Source: Rhodoferax sp. (GTDB lineage Bacteria; Pseudomonadota; Gammaproteobacteria; Burkholderiales; Burkholderiaceae_C). Taken from it: a stretch of 39,883 bases of DNA. Numbering within the stretch: the stretch's first letter is position 1; each line of letters starts with the position of its first letter. Position numbers and translations under genes: made by a program. This document shows positions 7,040-14,024 of this stretch, piece by piece. The notes under the pieces were generated by a model, which was not told where the DNA came from, did not search any database, and saw nothing but the letters and a program-made list of their open reading frames with translations. Location of the stretch: NCBI GenBank assembly GCA_016790475.1, contig JAEUOX010000181.1, positions 1 to 39,883 of the forward strand, written 5' to 3'.

Positions 7040-8800
7040 TCAGGTGGCGACGTGGCGCAAGAAGTCGAAGTCGCAGCCGTGTTCGGCCTGCAGGATGTGC
7101 TGTTGGTACAAGCGTCCGTATCCGCGCGCGGGCAGTGCGGGGATGGGGGGCAGGGTGGTTCTGCGCCGCGCCAGCTCGGCTTCGTCGACGAGCAGGTCGA
7201 TGCGCCGCTGCGACAGCGACAGGCGGATCTGGTCGCCGTTGAGTACCAGTGCCAGCGGGCCGTGCAGTGCTGCCTCGGGCGAGATGTGCAGCACGATGGT
7301 GCCGTAGCCCGTACCGCTCATGCGCGCATCCGAGATGCGCAGCATGTCCTTGACACCGCGTCGGGCCAGCTTCGCGGGAATGGGAATGTAGCCGGCCTCG
7401 GGCATCGCCGCCGCCACGGGCCCGGCGTTGCGCAGCACCAGGATGTCCTCGGGCTCCACATCCAGCGTCTCGGAGTCCAGGCGCGCTGCCATGTCTTCCA
7501 GCGAATCGAAGACCACGGCGCGCCCGGTGTGCTCGAACAGGCGTTCATCGGCAGCGGCGCGCTTGATGAGCGCACCGTTGGGCGCGAGCGTGCCGAAGAG
7601 ACCGATCAGCCCGCCATCCTTGCGCAGCGGTTCGTTGCGTGGGCGGATCACGGCAGGGTCGAACCAGTCATCTGCGCTCGCCTCCATCACTTCACCCAAG
7701 GTCTTGCCCGTCACGGTCATGCAATCCAAGTGCAGCAGGTCCTTCAACTGGCGCAGGATGGCCGGAACGCCGCCAGCGGCGTGCAGGTCTTCCATATAGA
7801 ACGCGCCGGTAGGCTTCAGGTCCACGAGCACGGGGGTGCTGTCGGCCAGCGCGTTGAGCATGTGGGGTGTGACGGCGATGCCCAGCCGTCCCGCGATGGC
7901 CGTGAGGTGGATCAGGGCGTTGGTCGATCCACTGATGGCCAGCAACACGCGCAGCGCGTTCTGTATCGAGTTGGGCGTGACGATGTGATCGGGCTTGAGG
8001 CCTTGGCGCGCCAGCCACACGGCCTGGCGGCCGGTAGCCTCGGCGGCGCGCAGCCGGTTGGCATGCACGGCAGGGATGGCCGCGGTGGCCGGCAACATCA
8101 TGCCCAGCGCTTCCACGATGCAGGCCATGGTGCTGGCCGTACCCATCACCGCGCAGGTGCCGGCCGTGGTGGCGAGGTTGCCTTCGATCTCGGCGATCTG
8201 CTCGGTGGACACCTCACCCGCACGGTGCTTGCCCCAATAGCGGCGGCAATCCGTGCAGGCACCCAACCGCTCGCCCCGGTAGTTGCCGGTCATCATCGGG
8301 CCACCCACCAGCTGGATCGCGGGGCGCCCAGCCGACAGCGCACCCATGAGCTGGGCGGGCACGGTCTTGTCGCAGCCGCCCACCAGCACCACCGCATCCA
8401 TGGGCTGGGCGGTGATCATCTCCTCCACGTCCATGGACATGAGGTTGCGGAACTTCATGCTCGTGGGCGAGAGGAAAGGTTCGCCCAGCGAGATGGTCGG
8501 AAAGTCCATCGGCAGCCCACCGGCGGACAACACGCCCCGCTTGAGCGCCTCCATCAGCTCGGGGAAGTGCCGGTGGCAGTTGTTGTAGCCACTGGCGGAA
8601 TTGGCGATGCCGATGACGGGCCTGGAGAGCTCTTCATCCGAGTAGCCCATGGACTTGGCGAAGGACTGGCGCAAGTAGCGCGAGAAGGCCTTGTCGCCGT
8701 AGTTCGTGAGCCCGTCGTTCAGGCCCTTGTGGACATGCACGGGTGCTTCTCCCGCCGCAGCCAGTGGAGTGGCAATGTTGCCAGCGCGAATGGTGCTCAT
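7040..8800 (-). CDS. IlvD/Edd-family sugar-acid dehydratase
   Basis: A 586-aa dehydratase of the dihydroxy-acid / sugar-acid family. Three cysteines that would hold the [2Fe-2S] cluster stand at Cys75 (GYNNCH), Cys143 (GGCDKT) and Cys216 (AGTCAVMG). Their spacing (68 and 73 residues) is the same as I recall for L-arabinonate dehydratase. CTDCRRYWGKH and DARMSGTGYGTIVLHISPEA are further family hallmarks; the Ser in the last motif is the likely base. The enzyme removes water from a 2,3-dihydroxy acid to give a 2-keto-3-deoxy acid. Typical partners in pentonate catabolism are an aldolase or dehydratase and 2-oxoglutarate semialdehyde dehydrogenase; here the partner is a TPP decarboxylase-like enzyme, and no KDG aldolase or DHDPS-type dehydratase is seen. 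The substrate is therefore open. Its stop touches the next possible start (TGATG). Confidence 0.9.
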   Translation of the reverse strand: MSTIRAGNIATPLAAAGEAPVHVHKGLNDGLTNYGDKAFSRYLRQSFAKSMGYSDEELSRPVIGIANSASGYNNCHRHFPELMEALKRGVLSAGGLPMDFPTISLGEPFLSPTSMKFRNLMSMDVEEMITAQPMDAVVLVGGCDKTVPAQLMGALSAGRPAIQLVGGPMMTGNYRGERLGACTDCRRYWGKHRAGEVSTEQIAEIEGNLATTAGTCAVMGTASTMACIVEALGMMLPATAAIPAVHANRLRAAEATGRQAVWLARQGLKPDHIVTPNSIQNALRVLLAISGSTNALIHLTAIAGRLGIAVTPHMLNALADSTPVLVDLKPTGAFYMEDLHAAGGVPAILRQLKDLLHLDCMTVTGKTLGEVMEASADDWFDPAVIRPRNEPLRKDGGLIGLFGTLAPNGALIKRAAADERLFEHTGRAVVFDSLEDMAARLDSETLDVEPEDILVLRNAGPVAAAMPEAGYIPIPAKLARRGVKDMLRISDARMSGTGYGTIVLHISPEAALHGPLALVLNGDQIRLSLSQRRIDLLVDEAELARRRTTLPPIPALPARGYGRLYQQHILQAEHGCDFDFLRHVAT

Positions 8801-8853
8801 GGCTCAGCTCCGGACTGCGGTGTGGGTGCCCGCAGGGCTACCGGGGTATGGAG

Positions 8854-9822
8854 TCATACCGCCCACACACCGGGGTTGACCATGGCCTTGGGCGTCTTGC
8901 CTGCCAGCGCATCCAGCAGGTTGTTGGTCGCCAGCTCGATCATGGCGCGGCGGGTTTCCACGGTGGCGCTTCCGGCGTGCGGCTGCAGCACCACGTTGGG
9001 CAGGTGGCACAGCGGGCTGGCGCCGTCCAGGGGTTCTTGCACCATCACATCCAGCCCGGCGCCGGCGATACGGCCCTGTTGCAAATGCGCGATGAGGGCG
9101 GGCTCGTCCACCACGGGGCCGCGCGAGGTGTTGATGAAGAAGGCGCTGGGCTTCATGAGGCCCAGTTCCCGTGCACCGATAGACGCGCGTGTGGTGTCGC
9201 TGAGCGGCACGTGCACGCTGACGAAGTCACACTGCGCGAACAACGCGTCGCGCTCCAGGTAGCTGGCCAAGCCGCTTTGTTCCGACGCCGTGTCGCGGCT
9301 GCGGTTGTGGTAGCTGACCGCCATGCCGAAGGCCCGCGCACGCAGGGCCACCATGCGGCCGATGCGGCCCATGCCCAGCAGACCGAGGCGCTTGCCAGCC
9401 AGATCGGTGGCCAGCGGTGCGGGCTTGGTCTTCCAGGTGCCCCTGGCCACGAAAGTGTGCATGGGCACCAGGTTGCGGGCCAGGCACAAGACCAGGCCGA
9501 ATGTCAGGTCGGCCACCGCGGCGTCCAGCACACCGGGGGTGTTGCATACCAGCACCTTGCGTGTGTTGACGACGGGAACCGAAACGTTGTCGAAACCCAC
9601 CGCGTAGTTGGATACGACCTTGAGTTGGGGGAAGGCATCCAGCAGCGCCTCGTCCACGCGTGTCTTCAGCGTGCACAACAGGCCCTTTACCTCGGCGCGC
9701 CGGCCGACTTCGGTGATGACCTCCTGTGGGGGCGTGCCGGCAGGCACCTGGACTACGGTGTGCAGGGCCTGCACGCGGGACAACAGATCGGGTGGCAGGG
9801 TGGCGGAGACAATGACGGTCAT
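8854..9822 (-). CDS. D-2-hydroxyacid dehydrogenase (glyoxylate/hydroxypyruvate reductase-like)
   Basis: A 322-aa NAD(P)-dependent D-isomer 2-hydroxyacid dehydrogenase. The Rossmann motif GLLGMGRIGR is followed by the catalytic set: Arg in FINTSRGPVVDE, Glu in DVMVQEPL and His in LQPHAGSATVETR. SNYAVGFDNV in the substrate domain is the usual substrate-loop motif. It interconverts 2-keto and 2-hydroxy acids. The start at 9822 (MTVIVSATLPPDLL) fits the family; the 46 additional codons upstream would cover the neighbouring small gene and are not credible. Ribosome site is weak. In this operon it may reduce a 2-keto acid intermediate or oxidise a 2-hydroxy acid substrate to feed the keto-acid steps. 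Confidence 0.88.
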   Translation of the reverse strand: MTVIVSATLPPDLLSRVQALHTVVQVPAGTPPQEVITEVGRRAEVKGLLCTLKTRVDEALLDAFPQLKVVSNYAVGFDNVSVPVVNTRKVLVCNTPGVLDAAVADLTFGLVLCLARNLVPMHTFVARGTWKTKPAPLATDLAGKRLGLLGMGRIGRMVALRARAFGMAVSYHNRSRDTASEQSGLASYLERDALFAQCDFVSVHVPLSDTTRASIGARELGLMKPSAFFINTSRGPVVDEPALIAHLQQGRIAGAGLDVMVQEPLDGASPLCHLPNVVLQPHAGSATVETRRAMIELATNNLLDALAGKTPKAMVNPGVWAV

Positions 9823-9866
9823 CGGGTGTTTTCTCAAAGGGGGAAATGCAAAAAGGGGTTGACGAA

Positions 9867-10064
9867 TCAGGTCAGGCCTTCGATGTCTTGCGCGAAGACG
9901 GGCTCTATGGGGCCCGTGGCGGCATCGGACCCGGGTGGCACGGCACGGCACATCAACCAACTGCCGTCCTGCGGGTTCTCGACCACCTCCACACGATCGC
10001 CGGCCTTGGTGGTCAGGCGCATGCCGGGTTGGACATCGACGAGGTTCAGGGTTCTGGAGGACAT
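9867..10064 (-). CDS. Unrecognised 65-aa protein in the dioxygenase operon
   Basis: A small reading frame between the ferredoxin (13 bp upstream) and the 2-hydroxyacid dehydrogenase (44 bp downstream), in the same direction. The protein begins MSSRTLNLVDVQPGMRLTTK and contains GDRVEVVENP and GSWLMCRAV. The alternating hydrophobic/charged pattern and the PGM...GDxVEVV start look like a small all-beta (SH3/KOW-like) fold. There is one cysteine, so it is not an iron-sulfur protein by itself. No membrane segment or signal peptide. Its tight place next to the ferredoxin suggests a role with the Rieske system, but I do not recognise the family and assign no function. Confidence 0.7.
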   Translation of the reverse strand: MSSRTLNLVDVQPGMRLTTKAGDRVEVVENPQDGSWLMCRAVPPGSDAATGPIEPVFAQDIEGLT

Positions 10065-10077
10065 GGTTGGAATTCCT

Positions 10078-10404
10078 TCAATAGGGAATCTGTTCGGAGG
10101 GCACGGTGACCTCGATCCCGTCGAGTTCCGCAGTCATCACCAACTGGCACGACAGGCGGCTGGTGGGACATGATTCGGGGGCGAATTCCACCAGCGCCAG
10201 TTCGGTGTTGTTGGCGGCTTCCAGTTTGGGAAACCATTGCGGATGCACGATCACGTGGCAGGTACCGCAGATGGCGCCGCCGCCGCAGTCGGCGACGATC
10301 CCGTCAACGGAGTGTTCACGCGCGGCTTCCATGAGACTTGCGCCCAGGGGCAGATCCAGGGTACGGGAGGTCCCATCGGGCAGGTGAAAAACGGCTGTTG
10401 CCAA
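10078..10404 (-). CDS. [2Fe-2S] ferredoxin, adrenodoxin/putidaredoxin type
   Basis: A 108-aa soluble ferredoxin. Cluster ligands are Cys40, Cys46, Cys49 and Cys86 (C-x5-C-x2-C-x36-C, in DCGGGAICGTCHV and SRLSCQL), the adrenodoxin/putidaredoxin spacing and not the Rieske type used by many dioxygenase ferredoxins. The C-terminus has IEVTVPSEQ, a typical closing strand. It lies 74 bp after the dioxygenase beta subunit gene and would pass electrons to the alpha subunit's Rieske centre. No NAD(P)H:ferredoxin reductase gene is seen in the window, so a reductase encoded elsewhere must reduce it. Confidence 0.93.
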   Translation of the reverse strand: MATAVFHLPDGTSRTLDLPLGASLMEAAREHSVDGIVADCGGGAICGTCHVIVHPQWFPKLEAANNTELALVEFAPESCPTSRLSCQLVMTAELDGIEVTVPSEQIPY

Positions 10405-10478
10405 AGCTGGCTCCTAAGGGGGCAATGGAGGGGGTGCCACGCGTCGCCGCGGACGGACGGTATCTGCGTCGAAAGAGG

Positions 10479-11033
10479 TCAGAAGAAGATGGTCAGGGCC
10501 TTGGCCGTCAACACGGTTTGGTCCAGGTAGAGCTCGCGGCGCAACAGGCGTAGCCCCTCGGGCGTGTCACGCAGCGTGTCCTCGCGTTTGCCAATGAACA
10601 GGTTGTTCTCGGTTTGCCCCCGGTTCTGGTTCACCAGAAAACGTGAGCGCACTCGCAGCTGCCGGCTTCCATCGTCCTGCGCGTCGATGGCCAGGATCCG
10701 GATGTTCGTGACCAGGTGCGAGACGCGCGAAGCGGGTTCCTCGGCCCAGTGGATGCCGGTCTTGAATTGGGCCACGCGCTGACGCAGCGTGGTGATGCCC
10801 TCGTCGAACCACGCTGTCTGGCCGGTAGCGGTGTATTCCCGGCCCACTTGGTCACGGCGCACGTTGCGCGCGATGGGCATGCGGTACTGGATCGCTTCGT
10901 CCAACAGTCCCAGCCAGGCTTCGTAGTCGCGGCCGTCGAGCAGGTCGGCCTCCATGTGCAGGAACTGGCACACCTCCCACCATGCGTCCGGGGTGACAGC
11001 CAGCGAAGGCTCGGGGATCGGGGCCTCAGACAT
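10479..11033 (-). CDS. Ring-hydroxylating dioxygenase beta subunit
   Basis: A 184-aa small subunit of a Rieske non-haem iron oxygenase, of the SnoaL-like (NTF2-like) fold. Segments such as FLHMEADLLDGRDYEAWLGL near the N-terminus, a central IQYRMPI strand, HLVTNIRI and RSRFLVNQNR in the second half are typical. The start at 11033 gives MSEAPIPEPSLAV and overlaps the alpha gene by 8 bp (ATGTCTGA, 11026-11033); upstream codons lie inside the alpha gene. The subunit is structural, building an alpha3beta3 hexamer with the preceding product. The overlap implies coupled, near-equal synthesis. Confidence 0.9.
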   Translation of the reverse strand: MSEAPIPEPSLAVTPDAWWEVCQFLHMEADLLDGRDYEAWLGLLDEAIQYRMPIARNVRRDQVGREYTATGQTAWFDEGITTLRQRVAQFKTGIHWAEEPASRVSHLVTNIRILAIDAQDDGSRQLRVRSRFLVNQNRGQTENNLFIGKREDTLRDTPEGLRLLRRELYLDQTVLTAKALTIFF

Positions 11034-12408
11034 GCCTAGCCTCCATCGGCACGGGTTGCGCGGCTCTGGACGCGGACATAAGGGATTCCCAGGACTGCCC
11101 CTCCATGAACTGTTTCCACCGCCCGTAGAAGATGCGTGCGTTCTCCTCCGTGAACTCGCCGTTCTCGATGGCACCCGTGAGGCCGGGCACGGGACGCGCA
11201 TGGCCCAGGCCCATCTGGTAGTTGAAGAACATCTGCGAGGCGACCGCCCCCTGGCTGGCTTCGGTCGCGCCGGTCCAGTTCTCCATGTCGTCGGACTCGG
11301 TCATGCCACCGGGGCCTGAGTAGCGCAGGTAATAGTGGCGCGCGGCCTCCTTGACGGCTTCGGGTGCGTCCTTATCCACTAGGTAGATGCGCCACATCTC
11401 CATCTCGGTGGGGCTGACCGGGTGGAAGACCGCGATGGTGCGCGGCTGGCGGCCATGGAAGGACATGTTCGGGAAGATCGTGCCCACGCTGTGCAACACA
11501 CGCATGCCGTCGCCGAGTCGGGCTTGGCGCTTCTCGTGGAGCTCGCGGTAGTAGGCTTCCACTGCGGGGTCCTGCGTCCATAGCGGCGCATAGGGTGGCT
11601 CCTCGTGGTACGGCTTGCGGCCGACCAGGCCATGGCCCAGGTGGGGAAATCCCACCGTCATCCGTTGTGGGGTGGGATCACGCCGACCCTTGCCGCCGGA
11701 GGGGCCGATGCCGACGATGTCGACCGACCGGTGGCTGATGTCGTGGTAGAGGTCGCCAATGAAGTTCTCGGGAGCGAACTTCCAATTGCACTTGACACGC
11801 CACTTCTGCACGCCGGCAATGACCTCGGAGCCCCCAGGGCTGCCGTCGCGGTGGTCCAGCGCATAGTCCAGATAGTGGCGCATATCCCCGATGTAGTCCT
11901 CGAAGTCAGGGGCGTTGGCATCCCAAGTGGCCCAGATGGAGCCCTTGTAGTTGTGCATGCGTGCCACGCGTTTCAGGCCCCAGTCCTTCTTGTTGAGCTC
12001 CCCGTGGTAGTGGGTGGCGAAGCCGGGAACACCGATGAGTGCACCAGGCTGTTCGACGAGGCGCCCGTTGGTGGAGAAGCTCCAACCATGGTAGGGGCAG
12101 GTGAAGGTGCGGTTGTTGCCGTGGTCGTAGCGACACAGCTTCATGCCACGGTGGGGGCAGCTGTTGAGAAAGACGTGGAGCTCACCCTGAGGATCGCGCG
12201 TGAGAATGACGGGGTCGGTGCCCATGCGCGAGATGAAATAGTCATCTGGGTTGGGTACCAGGCTCTCATGGCCCACGAAGAGCCAGGCCTTGGCGAAGAT
12301 CTCGCGCATCTCCGCCTCGAAGATCTCCTGGTCAACGAAGATCCGTCTGCCGATCAGCCCCTTCTCGAGTTTGACCAGGTCGTCGAGGGTGTTGAGTCTC
12401 GGGTTCAT
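11026..12408 (-). CDS. Rieske ring-hydroxylating dioxygenase alpha subunit
   Basis: A 460-aa catalytic subunit. The Rieske cluster ligands are Cys84 and His86 in SCPHRGMKLC and Cys104 and His107 in TCPYHGWSF (C-x-H-x17-C-x2-H). The mononuclear iron site is in NWKFAPENFIGDLYHDISH: bridging Asp219, ligands His222 and His226, with the carboxylate ligand Asp373 or Asp374 in ESDDMENW. The two His ligands are separated by three residues, one fewer than in naphthalene-dioxygenase-type enzymes (His-x4-His), an oddity worth modelling. The presence of a beta gene and of ESDDMENW places it nearer the two-subunit naphthalene/biphenyl-type oxygenases than the phthalate type. The ATG overlaps the GntR regulator stop by 4 bp (12405-12408). 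It inserts O2 into an aromatic or similar substrate; the substrate cannot be read from sequence. Confidence 0.93.
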   Translation of the reverse strand: MNPRLNTLDDLVKLEKGLIGRRIFVDQEIFEAEMREIFAKAWLFVGHESLVPNPDDYFISRMGTDPVILTRDPQGELHVFLNSCPHRGMKLCRYDHGNNRTFTCPYHGWSFSTNGRLVEQPGALIGVPGFATHYHGELNKKDWGLKRVARMHNYKGSIWATWDANAPDFEDYIGDMRHYLDYALDHRDGSPGGSEVIAGVQKWRVKCNWKFAPENFIGDLYHDISHRSVDIVGIGPSGGKGRRDPTPQRMTVGFPHLGHGLVGRKPYHEEPPYAPLWTQDPAVEAYYRELHEKRQARLGDGMRVLHSVGTIFPNMSFHGRQPRTIAVFHPVSPTEMEMWRIYLVDKDAPEAVKEAARHYYLRYSGPGGMTESDDMENWTGATEASQGAVASQMFFNYQMGLGHARPVPGLTGAIENGEFTEENARIFYGRWKQFMEGQSWESLMSASRAAQPVPMEARHV

Positions 12409-13172
12409 CGCTTCCTTCCTATCTTCGGTTTGTCTTCTGAGGTCTGCTGGCCGGTCTTCAGCCGCAGGGCCGTGCTTTCCACATGTGTATTGGCGCGTTC
12501 GCGCGCCAGCGCCGCATCACCGGCCTCGATGGCCTTGAGCAGACGCTCGTGCTCGCCCTGCGCGTCGGCCGTACGACCAGTGGCCTTGGAGCCTTCTCGC
12601 GAGACGGTGAGATTCTTCTTGTAGAGCTCGGCGATGAAGCCGAACATCGCGATGTAGTGCTCGTTGCGCGTGGCAACGGCAATGGCGTGGTGGAAATCCA
12701 GATCCGCCTGGACGCCTGCGGCGACGTCGCCGGTGCGAATGGCGACGCGCATCCGGTCCACGGCGTCGTGCATCATTTCTAGATCGTCCGGCGTGCGGCG
12801 TTGCGCGGCCAGGGCGGCGGCGACCATCTCGAAGCCCTGGCGCAGTTCAACGATGGACAGTGCTTCGTTGTAGTCGCCCGCCTCGGCCGCATGCATCTTC
12901 AACACGGTGGGTCGGCGGTTGGCCTGCACGATCAGGCCGCGCCCTTGCTTGCTGATCACATAGCCCTCGGCCTTGAGTCGGGCCACGGCTTCGCGCAGTA
13001 CCGTACGCGAGACGCCCATATGTTCTGCGATCAGTTGCTCGGAAGGCAACACATCGCCGGGCTGGTATTGCCCGGCCGTGAGCTGCGAGAGCAAACGCTC
13101 AGTCACGCGCTCGGTCAAGTTGGGTTCGGACCGCAGCGCGACGGCGCTGCCTAGGTCATCAAGTAGACGCAT
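12405..13172 (-). CDS. GntR-family (FadR/FCD) transcriptional regulator
   Basis: A 255-aa repressor-type regulator. An N-terminal winged helix-turn-helix is seen at about residues 35-85 (GQYQPGDVLPSEQLIAEHMG, SRTVLREAVARLKAEGYV, KQGRGLIV). The C-terminal all-helical FCD effector domain has the Asp/His pattern of metal-binding members (DLDFHHAIAVAT, HERLLKAIEAGD). Such proteins usually bind a carboxylic acid from the pathway they control. The gene is first in the dioxygenase operon and overlaps the alpha gene by 4 bp, so it is co-transcribed with its presumed targets. A palindrome 28 bp upstream of its start, and a similar one before the ridA-like gene, are candidate operators. The basic C-terminal tail (KPKIGRKR) is unusual but short. 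Confidence 0.92.
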   Translation of the reverse strand: MRLLDDLGSAVALRSEPNLTERVTERLLSQLTAGQYQPGDVLPSEQLIAEHMGVSRTVLREAVARLKAEGYVISKQGRGLIVQANRRPTVLKMHAAEAGDYNEALSIVELRQGFEMVAAALAAQRRTPDDLEMMHDAVDRMRVAIRTGDVAAGVQADLDFHHAIAVATRNEHYIAMFGFIAELYKKNLTVSREGSKATGRTADAQGEHERLLKAIEAGDAALARERANTHVESTALRLKTGQQTSEDKPKIGRKR

Positions 13173-13199
13173 GGGTTCTCCATTTGTACGATAAAAGCA

Positions 13200-13213
13200 C
13201 TATATGCATATAG
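13200..13213. promoter_or_regulatory. Candidate GntR operator upstream of gntR
   Basis: CTATATGCATATAG is a perfect 14-bp palindrome in the 72-bp gap between the nitroreductase stop and the gntR start. It lies in an AT-rich stretch flanked by ATTTGT and ACAAAT, themselves inverted repeats. A related sequence (TATAAGCATAT) occurs upstream of the ridA-like gene. Binding by the local GntR protein is an inference from position and symmetry. Confidence 0.55.
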
Positions 13214-13244
13214 CACAAATCTTAGTCGTCCAAAGAGCCTGATC

Positions 13245-14024
13245 TCAGACCAGATGAAAACCCTGCTGCGCCAGAACCTGCGCAACATCGGCGTAGTCCG
13301 CGCTCTCATAGCGCTTCGAGATCCAGTCCGTCCATACCGGGGCACTCGCTTTGCCCAACGCTTCCGAGTAGTCGCTGTATTGCGCGTCGAGGGGGGCCAG
13401 GCTGTCTTGCGAGTGCTGCGTCTGGTAACGCTCCTCGTGCGCGAAGGCCTGCAGGCCGATGCGGGGCTTGAGCGCGGCGGGCACCTTGGCGGGATGGCCA
13501 AGACACAGGCCGGCCAGGGGGTAGGTCAGGGTGGGCAGTTCCAGCAAGGTGCAGACATCGGCACTGTTGCGCCGCACACCGCCGATAGGGCAGACCGCCA
13601 AGCCAGCCGCGCGGGCTGCCGCCATCAAAGTACCAAGCACGATGCCGGCGTCTACGGCGCCGATGAGCACGGCGTTCTGGTTCTCATGCACACGCTGCGT
13701 GCGCCCATGTTGTTGCGCTGCCATGGCGCTGCGGCAGAAGTCCATCACCAGTACCACGAAGATGGGCGCGCGCGCGATGCTGGCCTGGTTGCCACACAGG
13801 GCCGCCATTTGCTGTTTGCGATGACTGTCCCTGAGCACGATGGCCGTGACGTGCTGGCCGTTGTTCCAGTTCGCGGCACGCAAGCCACAGGTGAGGACGT
13901 TGTCCAGTGTGCTTTCGTCGATGGGGGCGTCGGTGAACTCTCGCGCACTATGATGGCCTTGGAGCAGGTCCCACACGGCGGGGGCGAAGGCATTGTTTTC
14001 TGGGATGGTTGCCATGGATGTCAT
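13245..14024 (-). CDS. NfsA/FRP-type nitroreductase-like flavoprotein
   Basis: A 259-aa nitroreductase-fold protein. The N-terminal HHSAREFTDAPIDESTLDNV matches the RRSxRxFxxxxV FMN-binding start of the family; VCPIGGVRRN and PLAGLCLGHPA are the second FMN-contacting region, as in NfsA-type proteins. It would use FMN and NAD(P)H to reduce nitro groups, quinones or flavins. The start at 14024 overlaps the preceding stop by 4 bp (ATGA); the alternative ATG three codons on (14015) is possible. It lies between the ridA-like gene and gntR and reads in the same direction as the dioxygenase operon. It is not of the ferredoxin-reductase fold, so it does not fill the missing reductase slot in an obvious way. 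The physiological substrate is unknown. Confidence 0.85.
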   Translation of the reverse strand: MTSMATIPENNAFAPAVWDLLQGHHSAREFTDAPIDESTLDNVLTCGLRAANWNNGQHVTAIVLRDSHRKQQMAALCGNQASIARAPIFVVLVMDFCRSAMAAQQHGRTQRVHENQNAVLIGAVDAGIVLGTLMAAARAAGLAVCPIGGVRRNSADVCTLLELPTLTYPLAGLCLGHPAKVPAALKPRIGLQAFAHEERYQTQHSQDSLAPLDAQYSDYSEALGKASAPVWTDWISKRYESADYADVAQVLAQQGFHLV

